From positions 514,419-578,418 of the forward strand of contig JAHBWY010000001.1 in the NCBI GenBank assembly GCA_019636735.1: DNA of 64,000 nt, read 5' to 3'. Below the pieces are notes generated by a model. It saw only the letters and a program-made list of their open reading frames with translations. It was not told where the DNA came from and searched no databases. Made by a program: the position numbers and the translations under genes. How positions within the stretch are numbered: position 1 is the first letter of the stretch; every line of letters starts with the position of its first letter. Source of the stretch: Phycisphaeraceae bacterium. Its GTDB lineage: Bacteria; Planctomycetota; Phycisphaerae; Phycisphaerales; SM1A02. This document shows, in pieces, positions 26,092 to 33,819 of this stretch.

Positions 26092-28248
26092 TCAACGGCA
26101 GAGCCCGGTCTGCCACATCACGAAGGCCCACTGATCGGCGCGATCGCGCAAGCGCAGCGAGAGCGGCTTGCCCTGTCCATGGCCGCCGTCGCGGTCGACC
26201 CACAGGAGGATCGGTTTCGTCTCGGGGTCGCTCGTCGTCATCGCCTGGAGCCGTGCCGCCATCTTGCGTGCGTGCAGGGGATGGACGCGACTGTCGTTCT
26301 CACCGGTGTGCAGAAAGACCGCGGGATAGGCCGTGCCCTGCTGCACATGGTGATAGGGCGAGTAGGCGCGCAGCCAGCCATACGCCTCGGGGTCTTCGGC
26401 GCTGCCGTACTCGGGCACCCAGAACTTGGCCAGCAGGAAGCGGTCGTATCGGAGCATGTCCAGAAGCGGGACTCCCACGATGGCAGCAGCGAAGAGCTCA
26501 GGCCGTTGCGTGACGGCCACTCCCGTCAGCAGACCGCCGTTACTTCCGCCCTCGATGACCAGTCGGCGTGAGTTGGTCCAGCGCTGTTCGATGAGCCACT
26601 CGGCGCAGGCGTAGAAGTCATCAAAGACATTCTGCTTCTTGTCCCTCATGCCGGCGCGATGCCACGCTTCGCCGTACTCGCCGCCGCCGCGCAGATTGGC
26701 CTGCACCCAGACGCCACCCGCATCGAGCCACGGAATGATCGTGGGGTTGAAGAACGGAGTCAGGGAGACATTGAAACCGCCGTAACCATAGAGCAGGCAT
26801 GGGTTGTCACCCTGCGGCGTGACACCCTTGCGCGTCACAATGAACATCGGGATCATCGTGCCGTCGCGACTCTTCGCGCGGACCTGCTGGACCTCGTACT
26901 TCGAGGGGTCCACGGGGACTTCCGGTCGAGCCCAGAGCGCGAGGGACGGCGGCGGAAGCGTGGCTCGCGCGGCCGAGCTGGCGATTCCGCTCGAGGGTTC
27001 AGCGCCTTCAGCAAGGTCGAGTCGATAGATGCTGCGCGGCTCGGTGAAGCTTGTGAAGGTGAGGAATGCTTCGCTGCGCTCCTCTTCGGTGCTGAGTGAC
27101 GCCGTGCCGAGGCCCGGCAGGGCAATGTCGCCGCGAGGACTTCCGTCGAGCGACACGCGCGTCAGCCGCGATGAGGCATCCTGTTCATAGTCGAGCACGA
27201 GCAGGTCGCGGGCGAGTTGCGCCCCTTGAAGCACCGCGTCCGCGCGCTCCGGCACCACGGTCTGCCACGCCGAAGGATCGCCCGGCGCGTTCAGGTCGAT
27301 GCGCACCAGACGCGTGTTCGGAGCGTTGAAGGTCGTCGTCGCCCACAGCGTGTCGCCGAGCGTCGACGCGGGTTGCGTGCGGGCATCGAGCCCCTTCGCG
27401 ATCGGGATCGGCGCGAGCGTGCCGGTGCGCCGCCAGTCATCGAAGCGCATCACCGAGAGGTCATTCGCCTGCCATCCCCGGAAGAGGCCCGTGAAGAGCC
27501 AGCGGCCGTCGGTGGAGAGCGCGGCGAAGGGAATCTCGCTCGGGTTCTCCTGCTTCAGGAGCACGGGATCAAAGCGCGGGCTGGTGCCCACCTCGTGGAA
27601 GCGCACCTCGCGGCTGTAGGGGTCCTTCGGGTCGCGCAGCACGCTGTAGAGGAACCCCTTGCCATCCGGAGTCCAACTGGAGAAGGAGACCTTGCCCGAG
27701 ATCTGATCAGCGAGCCAGCGACCAGTGGCGGTGTCGAGAATGTGAAGTTCGCTCATCTCGCTGCCGGAGCGGCTCAGCCCGAAGGCAAGGAGTGCGCCAT
27801 CACGGCTCGGGTTCATCCAATCGAGCGATGTGAGTCCGGTCTGGTCGAGCGAGTTGAGATCGAGGAGATCGCGCGGGGCGCCATCGAAACCCTGGCGGAC
27901 CTTCACCACCGGCTGATTCTGACTGCCGGTGCGCTCGGTGTAGAAGTAGAGATTCCCGCGCATGCGTGGCGCCGAGATGGCGCCGATCTCCATGAGCGGT
28001 CGCAGCGCCGACTCCAGCGCGCTTCGACAGGGCAGGGCGTCGAGTCGTGCTCGCGTGAAGTCGTTCTGGGCCGTGGTCCACGCCTCCACCTCGGCAGACT
28101 CGGAGTCGAGCGCCTCGAGCCAGCGGTAGTCATCGGTGATCGATTGACCGTGGAAGACCTCGACCACTGGATCGCGCCGCGTGGGTGGCGGTGCAGAAGG
28201 GCTTTGAAGAGCGACGAGGGCCGACGGAAGAAGCGCAATGGCAATCAT
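26092..28248 (-). CDS. prolyl oligopeptidase family serine peptidase (S9A)
   Basis: A 718-residue peptidase that cleaves short peptides after proline. A short hydrophobic N-terminus (MIAIALLPSALVALQS) suggests export. The beta-propeller domain covers about 70-420 (FYTERTGSQNQPVVKV onward). The alpha/beta-hydrolase domain carries the full triad: Ser569 in EGGSNGGLL, Asp652 in GENDSRVHP and His690 in DGGHGQGK. Length is normal for S9A enzymes. The start codon overlaps the serA stop as ATGA (28245-28248), so it is the last gene of the hutI-map-serA unit. Confidence 0.94.
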   Translation of the reverse strand: MIAIALLPSALVALQSPSAPPPTRRDPVVEVFHGQSITDDYRWLEALDSESAEVEAWTTAQNDFTRARLDALPCRSALESALRPLMEIGAISAPRMRGNLYFYTERTGSQNQPVVKVRQGFDGAPRDLLDLNSLDQTGLTSLDWMNPSRDGALLAFGLSRSGSEMSELHILDTATGRWLADQISGKVSFSSWTPDGKGFLYSVLRDPKDPYSREVRFHEVGTSPRFDPVLLKQENPSEIPFAALSTDGRWLFTGLFRGWQANDLSVMRFDDWRRTGTLAPIPIAKGLDARTQPASTLGDTLWATTTFNAPNTRLVRIDLNAPGDPSAWQTVVPERADAVLQGAQLARDLLVLDYEQDASSRLTRVSLDGSPRGDIALPGLGTASLSTEEERSEAFLTFTSFTEPRSIYRLDLAEGAEPSSGIASSAARATLPPPSLALWARPEVPVDPSKYEVQQVRAKSRDGTMIPMFIVTRKGVTPQGDNPCLLYGYGGFNVSLTPFFNPTIIPWLDAGGVWVQANLRGGGEYGEAWHRAGMRDKKQNVFDDFYACAEWLIEQRWTNSRRLVIEGGSNGGLLTGVAVTQRPELFAAAIVGVPLLDMLRYDRFLLAKFWVPEYGSAEDPEAYGWLRAYSPYHHVQQGTAYPAVFLHTGENDSRVHPLHARKMAARLQAMTTSDPETKPILLWVDRDGGHGQGKPLSLRLRDRADQWAFVMWQTGLCR

Positions 28249-29474
28249 GTCGCCATCGTAGCGGGGGTCACCGGGCCGCCGAGAAGTCTCATTCGGATGG
28301 TCTCGGGGACGGCGGCCAATCGGCGGGCGATCTCGTCCACCGGCGCCGACGGATCCACATCCATGATCACATAGCTGAGCGATCGATTGCTCTGGAGGTA
28401 CTCGGCATTGATATTGACACCGAGATCGGCGAGCACCGTGTGCAACTGCCGAAGAACTCCGGGCACATTCTGATGGAAGTGAGCGATGCGGAGTTGATCG
28501 TCGCGTCGCAGCGGCAGGTCGACTTCAGGCACGCTCACGCTGGTCGAGGTGGAGCCGTGGGTCAGGTACTTCGCGAGCTTCTCCGCCACCTCGAGGGCGA
28601 TGAGCGCCTGCGCTTCCTCGGTGCTGCCGCCAATATGAGGCGTCAGGATCACATTGGGAAGTCCGCGCAGGGGTGTCTCGAATGACGCGCCATTCTGCTC
28701 GGGTTCGCTGGGAAAGACATCGATGGCGGCGCCGGAGAGGCGCCCCTGGTGGAGCGCCGCTGCGAGCGCGTCGATGTCGACGACCCCGCCGCGGGCGTTG
28801 TTGATGAGCACGGCACCAGGTTTCATGCGCGCCAGCTCCGCGGCGCCGATCATGCCGCGCGTCTGTGGCGTGGCGGGCACATGCAGCGACACGATGTCCG
28901 AGTGTTCAAGCAGATGATGGAGCGAGGGCACCGAGTGGGCGTTGCCGAGCGGAAGCCGCCGCGCAATGTCGAAGAAGAGCACCCTGAGTCCGAGCGCCTC
29001 GGCGAGGATTGAAAGCTGACTTCCGATGTGTCCGTAGCCCACGATGCCGAGCGTGCGCCCGCGAACTTCGTGGGCGTCGCGCGCATTCTTGTCCCAGCGC
29101 CCCGCGTGCAGTTCGGCGCTCTTCTGGAAGAGGCGCCGAGAGAGCACCACGACTTCGGCGAGCGTCATCTCCGCCACGCTCCGGGTGTTGGCGAAGGGCG
29201 CGTTGAAGACCGCGATGCCGGCGTCGGCCGCGGCAGCGAGATCCACCTGGTCCGTCCCGATGCAGAAGCACCCGATGGCGAGGGCGGAGGTGTCCTTGAG
29301 GTGCTCGGCTCGAAGGCGCGTTCGACTGCGAATGCCGATCACTTCCGCGCTGCGGAGCGCGGAGTCGAGCCGATCACCTTCGCCGGCCGCGACATGGCGT
29401 TCGACGGTGGCGCCGGCGTCGCGCAGGAGTGCGTCGGCGTTCCCATGCACACCTTCGAAGAGGACGGCCTTCAT
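28245..29474 (-). CDS. serA: D-3-phosphoglycerate dehydrogenase
   Basis: A 409-residue enzyme that oxidises 3-phosphoglycerate to start serine synthesis. It closely follows the E. coli SerA pattern: EGVH near the start, IGCFCIGTDQVDL, FNAPFANTRSVAE, the NAD-binding LGIVGYGHIGSQ, NNARGGVVDIDAL, and catalytic HIGGSTEEAQ. A C-terminal ACT domain (about 330-409) normally gives feedback control by serine. ATG 29474 gives the E. coli-like N-terminus; ATG 29525 would add 17 residues and cannot be excluded, as neither has a clear ribosome-binding site. It ends in an ATGA overlap with the prolyl oligopeptidase gene. Confidence 0.95.
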   Translation of the reverse strand: MKAVLFEGVHGNADALLRDAGATVERHVAAGEGDRLDSALRSAEVIGIRSRTRLRAEHLKDTSALAIGCFCIGTDQVDLAAAADAGIAVFNAPFANTRSVAEMTLAEVVVLSRRLFQKSAELHAGRWDKNARDAHEVRGRTLGIVGYGHIGSQLSILAEALGLRVLFFDIARRLPLGNAHSVPSLHHLLEHSDIVSLHVPATPQTRGMIGAAELARMKPGAVLINNARGGVVDIDALAAALHQGRLSGAAIDVFPSEPEQNGASFETPLRGLPNVILTPHIGGSTEEAQALIALEVAEKLAKYLTHGSTSTSVSVPEVDLPLRRDDQLRIAHFHQNVPGVLRQLHTVLADLGVNINAEYLQSNRSLSYVIMDVDPSAPVDEIARRLAAVPETIRMRLLGGPVTPATMAT

Positions 29475-29568
29475 GCGGGACTGATCCGCGCGATCATCAT
29501 CGCCATCGAGGGGGGAGTGCGTCATGGTCCGAGCTCAGCAGCGTGTCCGTTCGTCGGCGCGCGTTCGA

Positions 29569-30384
29569 TCACGCGCCGACCACATCGGGGAGGTTGAAGA
29601 GGCCCTGCGTGAGGTTGCGGGGGCCGTCCGCGGTGATCAGCACATCCGCTTCGTAGTGCACGCTCAAGCTTCCATCGGCTGTTCGAATGGGCCACTCGCG
29701 TCCCGAGGTGCGGATCTCCGTGGTCGAGACGGCGATCATGGGTTCGACCGCGAGCAGCATGCCGACTTCGAAGGGCTTCCACGCTTCCGACCACTCGCCC
29801 GGATAACTCGGGACGACATTGGAGATGAATGGCGGCTCGTGCAGGGAGCGACCGATCCCGTGACCGCCCAGCCCGCGGACCAGGTGGAACCCGGCGTCAA
29901 TCTCCACCGCGCTCTGAACCGCCTTGGCCCAATCGATGAGCGGTCGGCCCGCGACCATCGCCTGCACGCCGCGCCGGAGCGACTCGCGGCCGCACTCCTG
30001 CAAGCGCCGACCGAGTTCAGTCTGGGTGCCGACGGAGTAGGTCCACGCGGCGTCGCCGATGAAGCCTCGGTATCGCACGCCGATGTCGATCTTCAGGAGA
30101 TCGCCCGGCGCGAACGGCTCGCGCTCGGAAAGGTGCGTGCCGTGAACGATGCAGTCATTCACGCTGATGCAGGCGTGGCTCGGGTAGGGCGGGTGACCTC
30201 TCACGCGATAGCCGAGGAAGCAGCTTGAGCAGCCGAGTTCATCGAGCTTCTGCGCGACGAAACGATCGACTTCGATCGCCGTCACGCCGGGGCGAATCAT
30301 GGCGACGAGCGCCTCGTGAATGCGCACGACGCGGGCGGCCGCCTCTTCCGCGAGAGTCATGTCCTGCGCTCGGGTGATCGTCAC
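29569..30384 (-). CDS. map: methionine aminopeptidase, type I
   Basis: A 271-residue metalloprotease that removes the initiator Met from new proteins. The family metal ligands are in place: Asp100 and Asp111 (KIDIGVRYRGFIGD), His in GGHGIGRSLHE, Glu in LLAVEPMI and Glu in HYEAD; His81 in VHGTHL is the substrate-binding residue. GTG 30384 is taken as the start because it overlaps the hutI stop as GTGA; ATG 30360 eight codons later is the alternative. Sitting after hutI rather than in a ribosomal-protein cluster is unusual. Confidence 0.94.
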   Translation of the reverse strand: MTITRAQDMTLAEEAAARVVRIHEALVAMIRPGVTAIEVDRFVAQKLDELGCSSCFLGYRVRGHPPYPSHACISVNDCIVHGTHLSEREPFAPGDLLKIDIGVRYRGFIGDAAWTYSVGTQTELGRRLQECGRESLRRGVQAMVAGRPLIDWAKAVQSAVEIDAGFHLVRGLGGHGIGRSLHEPPFISNVVPSYPGEWSEAWKPFEVGMLLAVEPMIAVSTTEIRTSGREWPIRTADGSLSVHYEADVLITADGPRNLTQGLFNLPDVVGA

Positions 30385-31604
30385 GGCAGCAGTCTCCGAG
30401 GGAATTGTCCCCCAATCATGCTCCAGCGTGGGCCAGGGCCCGCCACATCGAAGATCAGTGAGAGTTCGCTGCCTTCGACCATCATCAGGTCCGCCCGCTT
30501 GCCGACCTCGATTGATCCCACCTCGCGATCGAGGCCGAGCAACACGGCGGCGTTCCATGTCGCCGCGGTCAGCGCCTCGGCTGGCGTCAGCCCCAGGTGA
30601 CGGACCGCGAGCGCCATCGAGAAGGCGAGGCTGAGCGACGGCGCCGAGCCGGGGTTCGCATTGCTCGCCACCACGATGGCGCCGCCCATGTCCACCAATC
30701 GCCGCGCGGGGGCGAAGCGACCATCGAGCGCGAAGCCGCAGCAGGGGAGGACGACGCCGGCAGTCTCGCTTCCGGCCAGTCGGCGCAGTTGTGGTTCACC
30801 GCTCGCTTCAAGGTGATCGACGCTCAGGGCGCCGAGTTCGACGGCCATCTCGACGCCGCCCTTCACCGAGAACTGGTCGGCATGAAGTCGCAGTCGCAGC
30901 CCGAGGTCCCGCGCCCGCTCGAGGTAGCGACGGCACTGCTCGAGGCTCCACCCGCCATCGTCGCAGAAGGCATCCACGACCGCGCCCGGCAGTCGCTCGG
31001 CGAGGCGTGGCAGCCCTTCGTCGATCATCGCCTCGACCTGCGTGGGCAGGCCGGGATCGAGGGCATGACCCCCGAGGAAGGTCGGGACCACCGGCGCGGG
31101 AGAGTGAGCGGCCACGCGGAGGATGGACTCGAGCATGCGGAACTCATCTTCGACGCGCAATCCGTAGCCGGTCTTCACCTCGATGGCGCCGCTGCCCAGC
31201 ATGCGGCACTCGGCGAGTCGCGTGCGCAGCAGGTGGTCGAGTTCATGATCCGACGCGGCGCGAGTGGCGCGCACGCTGCTCATGATGCCCCCGCCGCGCT
31301 TCACGATCTCGAGATAGGGAGTTCCCGACCACTTGAGCGCCCACTCGTCATCACGACGGCCCGCCCACAGGAGGTGCGTGTGCGCATCGACCAGCAGCGG
31401 CAGGAGCGTGGCACCGTGCGCGTCGTGAATCTCACCGATCAACTCCGGAGGTTCGCCTTCACCCACGCCGTGAATGAGACCGTCGCGCACCGTGACCCAG
31501 CCGCGCTCGATGACGCCGAGATCGCGCAGCTGCGCGCCTCGCCGGTAGCCGGCGGGACCGCGGAGAGAAACCACGCGGGCTCGGTGGATGGTGGCGACGG
31601 TCAT
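30381..31604 (-). CDS. hutI: imidazolonepropionase
   Basis: A 407-residue amidohydrolase-superfamily enzyme that opens imidazolonepropionate to formiminoglutamate in histidine degradation. Motifs: metal-binding DAHTHLLWAG, KRGGGI, EVKTGYGL, LHADQFS, and VASNANPGSAPS near the last metal ligand. The length is typical. No other hut gene is visible here, so the pathway partners must be elsewhere. It is the first gene of a coupled unit with map (GTGA overlap at 30381-30384). Confidence 0.93.
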   Translation of the reverse strand: MTVATIHRARVVSLRGPAGYRRGAQLRDLGVIERGWVTVRDGLIHGVGEGEPPELIGEIHDAHGATLLPLLVDAHTHLLWAGRRDDEWALKWSGTPYLEIVKRGGGIMSSVRATRAASDHELDHLLRTRLAECRMLGSGAIEVKTGYGLRVEDEFRMLESILRVAAHSPAPVVPTFLGGHALDPGLPTQVEAMIDEGLPRLAERLPGAVVDAFCDDGGWSLEQCRRYLERARDLGLRLRLHADQFSVKGGVEMAVELGALSVDHLEASGEPQLRRLAGSETAGVVLPCCGFALDGRFAPARRLVDMGGAIVVASNANPGSAPSLSLAFSMALAVRHLGLTPAEALTAATWNAAVLLGLDREVGSIEVGKRADLMMVEGSELSLIFDVAGPGPRWSMIGGQFPRRLLP

Positions 31605-31678
31605 GGTGGCGAAACCGCACGGCGTGGCGCCGTCGGGAGTGGAATCTAGCAGCGCTGCAAATGAGTACGCTCCGAGTC

Positions 31679-32179
31679 ATGCGTCTCCTGCTGGTGCGTC
31701 ACGCCAAGGCATTCGATCGAGATCCGGCGCGCTGGCCCGATGACTCGACCCGCCCGCTGACGGACGAGGGGCGGCGGGCCTTCCGGCGCCTGGCGGAGCG
31801 GCTGGATCGTTGGGTGGATCCCCCTCGCGTGGTGCTTGCCAGCGCATGGAGCCGCGCCTGGGAAACGGCGCAGATCCTTGAGGAGCGGGCGCTGTGGCCA
31901 GCCAGAGTGCGCGAGCCAATGCTGGAAGACGCGGAAGAAACCGGGGCCACGGCGGAGCTCCTCGAGCGCATCCGCCGTGCTTCAGTGGCAAGCATGGCCA
32001 TGGTTGGACACGAACCCTTCCTTTCGCGCTTTGCAAGTCGGCTCCTTTGTGGTCGAGCCGACGGCGTGGCGATCGACTTTCGCAAGGGTGCGGTGATCGA
32101 ACTCGAGGTCGATCCCGAGGGACCCGTTGGAGCCGTCCTCCGATCGCTGGTGCACCCGGCGCTCTTCAAGAAGTCATGA
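31679..32179 (+). CDS. sixA: phosphohistidine phosphatase SixA-like
   Basis: A 166-residue histidine-phosphatase-superfamily protein. The RHG-type motif LLVRHAKAFDRDP at the N-terminus provides the phospho-accepting His, and GHEPFLSRFASRL provides the second catalytic His. SixA removes phosphate from His-containing phosphotransfer proteins. ATG 31679 (MRLLLVRHAKA) gives the usual SixA start; ATG 31661 would add six residues. It is divergent from hutI and followed by the STAS gene. Confidence 0.88.
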   Translation: MRLLLVRHAKAFDRDPARWPDDSTRPLTDEGRRAFRRLAERLDRWVDPPRVVLASAWSRAWETAQILEERALWPARVREPMLEDAEETGATAELLERIRRASVASMAMVGHEPFLSRFASRLLCGRADGVAIDFRKGAVIELEVDPEGPVGAVLRSLVHPALFKKS

Positions 32180-32194
32180 AGGCGGTCCTCGCGG

Positions 32195-32200
32195 TATAAC
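32195..32200 (+). promoter_or_regulatory. candidate -10 box of the STAS gene
   Basis: TATAAC lies 23 bp before the ATG of the STAS gene, just after the sixA stop. The -35 position (AGTCAT, 17 bp upstream) is weak, so this is only a candidate. Confidence 0.35.
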
Positions 32201-32222
32201 TCTGATCTTCACGGAGTTGACC

Positions 32223-32603
32223 ATGACCGCGCTGCCCCCCGAAAAGAAGACGCCGCTCATCGAGATCAAGTGGAACGGATCCGTGCTGCACCTTCGCCCC
32301 ACGGGGCCCAATGTCGGTCAGCGTGAAGCGCCGGTCATCCACGAAGAGGTGAATCCCTACTTCAAGGAACTCTCCAAGTCGATCCGCGCCATGGTGCTGG
32401 ACCTCACCGATGTCCACTTCATGTCGAGCATGGGGCTTGGCACCTGCATCGCGCTCCGCAACGCAGCCGCCAATGTCGGCGCGAAGCCCATCATCTTCGG
32501 CATGAACAAGGAGCTTCATGCCCTCATGATGATGATGAAGATCGAGAAGCTCTACAAGATCGCCGCGAGCCGCGCCGATCTCGAGAAGCTCATCGGTGAC
32601 TGA
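32223..32603 (+). CDS. STAS-domain anti-sigma factor antagonist
   Basis: A 126-residue single-domain protein of the SpoIIAA/RsbV type. VLDLTDVHFMSSMGLGTCIALR carries the conserved loop whose Ser (MSSMGLG) is phosphorylated by a partner anti-sigma kinase. The C-terminal helix region (ELHALMMMMKIEKLY) is typical. ATG 32223 is preceded by GGAG seven bases upstream. No anti-sigma kinase gene is adjacent. The last 52 bp overlap, antisense, the end of the ChaN-like gene. Confidence 0.88.
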   Translation: MTALPPEKKTPLIEIKWNGSVLHLRPTGPNVGQREAPVIHEEVNPYFKELSKSIRAMVLDLTDVHFMSSMGLGTCIALRNAAANVGAKPIIFGMNKELHALMMMMKIEKLYKIAASRADLEKLIGD

Positions 32604-33766
32604 ACTCGTTCTTCCGCGCTCGCTTCGGAATTGCTCTCCAGCGTCACGGGTGGCAACGGCGCCTCTGGTGCGATGGGCATCACCGGCATGTCTGGCGTCT
32701 CGGGCGCCACGGGTGCCTCCGGCGTCTCAGATGCTGGCGATGCGGCCTCCGGTGGAGGGCGCTCTCCCGAGTAGATCACGATGGCCGCTCGATCCCGATC
32801 GCTCTCGCCGAGCGTGCGATCCGAGCGCCGCTGCACGGAGATGGTGCAGATCCTGAGGAAGCCGTTGCGCACGGCAATCTCATCCACCAGCCCTCCGTCG
32901 AAGTCACTGTGAAACTGGCCCACGAGGTGAATCACCTTGGGAGGCGAGAACGGTCGCCCTGGGAGCGAGGCCGCGCTTCGGCGGGCGTCCACGATCGACT
33001 CGGCCATCGTCGCGTCCCACACCAGTTGGCTTCTGAAGACCGAGTCGAACGCGGTGGAATCGAATGACTTTGCATCGCTCATGCCGGACATGACCGTGTC
33101 GAAGCGAGCGCGGTACTCGGGCTTGGACTCGCGCCGTGGCAGAGCGAAGAGCGCCTGTTCATCTGCGGGAAGCGCGCGGAGCGCGTCGTAGCCTTCGAGC
33201 CGGGCCTGCCGAACGAGGCGCCGCGGCGCGTTCGCGCCCACGACGGGAGCGCCCGAGGCCTTCGCCGCATCGATCATCGGCTGGAAGAAGATGACCCAGG
33301 TGTCGCGCCCCGCCCAATGGCGCGAGTCGGTCCCGTCGATGAAGGCATCGACCTCGATCTCACCGCGGAGATACGCGTCGATGAGCGGCTGATCGTCGCG
33401 CTCGAGCATCTCCATCGAGAGGACCACGCGCGGGAAGCGCGCGATCGTCTCCATCACGATCGCCTGCTGCACGGCGTGCGCGACGGGATCGTCGTGCTGC
33501 TCGCCGATGATGATGACATCGGCCCACGCCACCGCCTCCGAAAGGTCGTACCAGGTCAGGATCGTGCCGCGGCGACCATCGAACATCGGAAGTCCGTGCG
33601 GAACGAAGGGCTGATCGGGCACACGAGCCCAGCCCTTCTCCGGCCCCGCAAAGGGATTCGCGAAAGGATCGCGTGGGGAGCAGCCGAACAGCATGGAGAG
33701 TCCAACAACCACGACTCCAGGCACGAGTTTGGCGCAGCGGCGCGTGGCGCGGTCGAAAATTCTCAT
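32552..33766 (-). CDS. ChaN-family lipoprotein
   Basis: A 404-residue protein with a lipoprotein signal (residues 12-29, LSMLFGC with Cys29), so probably anchored to a membrane. The ChaN (DUF399) core covers about 70-330: IIIGEQHDDPVAH with the conserved Glu-His pair, LSMEMLERDDQPLID, and LVGQFHSDFDGG with a second conserved His. ChaN proteins bind haem or are linked to iron handling; others in the family are of unknown function. A Pro/Ala/Glu-rich tail (about 345-404) follows, and its end lies antisense to the STAS gene. Transcription is divergent from the M14 carboxypeptidase. Confidence 0.85.
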   Translation of the reverse strand: MRIFDRATRRCAKLVPGVVVVGLSMLFGCSPRDPFANPFAGPEKGWARVPDQPFVPHGLPMFDGRRGTILTWYDLSEAVAWADVIIIGEQHDDPVAHAVQQAIVMETIARFPRVVLSMEMLERDDQPLIDAYLRGEIEVDAFIDGTDSRHWAGRDTWVIFFQPMIDAAKASGAPVVGANAPRRLVRQARLEGYDALRALPADEQALFALPRRESKPEYRARFDTVMSGMSDAKSFDSTAFDSVFRSQLVWDATMAESIVDARRSAASLPGRPFSPPKVIHLVGQFHSDFDGGLVDEIAVRNGFLRICTISVQRRSDRTLGESDRDRAAIVIYSGERPPPEAASPASETPEAPVAPETPDMPVMPIAPEAPLPPVTLESNSEASAEERVQSPMSFSRSARLAAIL

Positions 33767-33819
33767 CGGAGGACGGAGTCTAGGCGTGCCTTGGCCGCGG
33801 CCTAGGTCATGATGGAGGA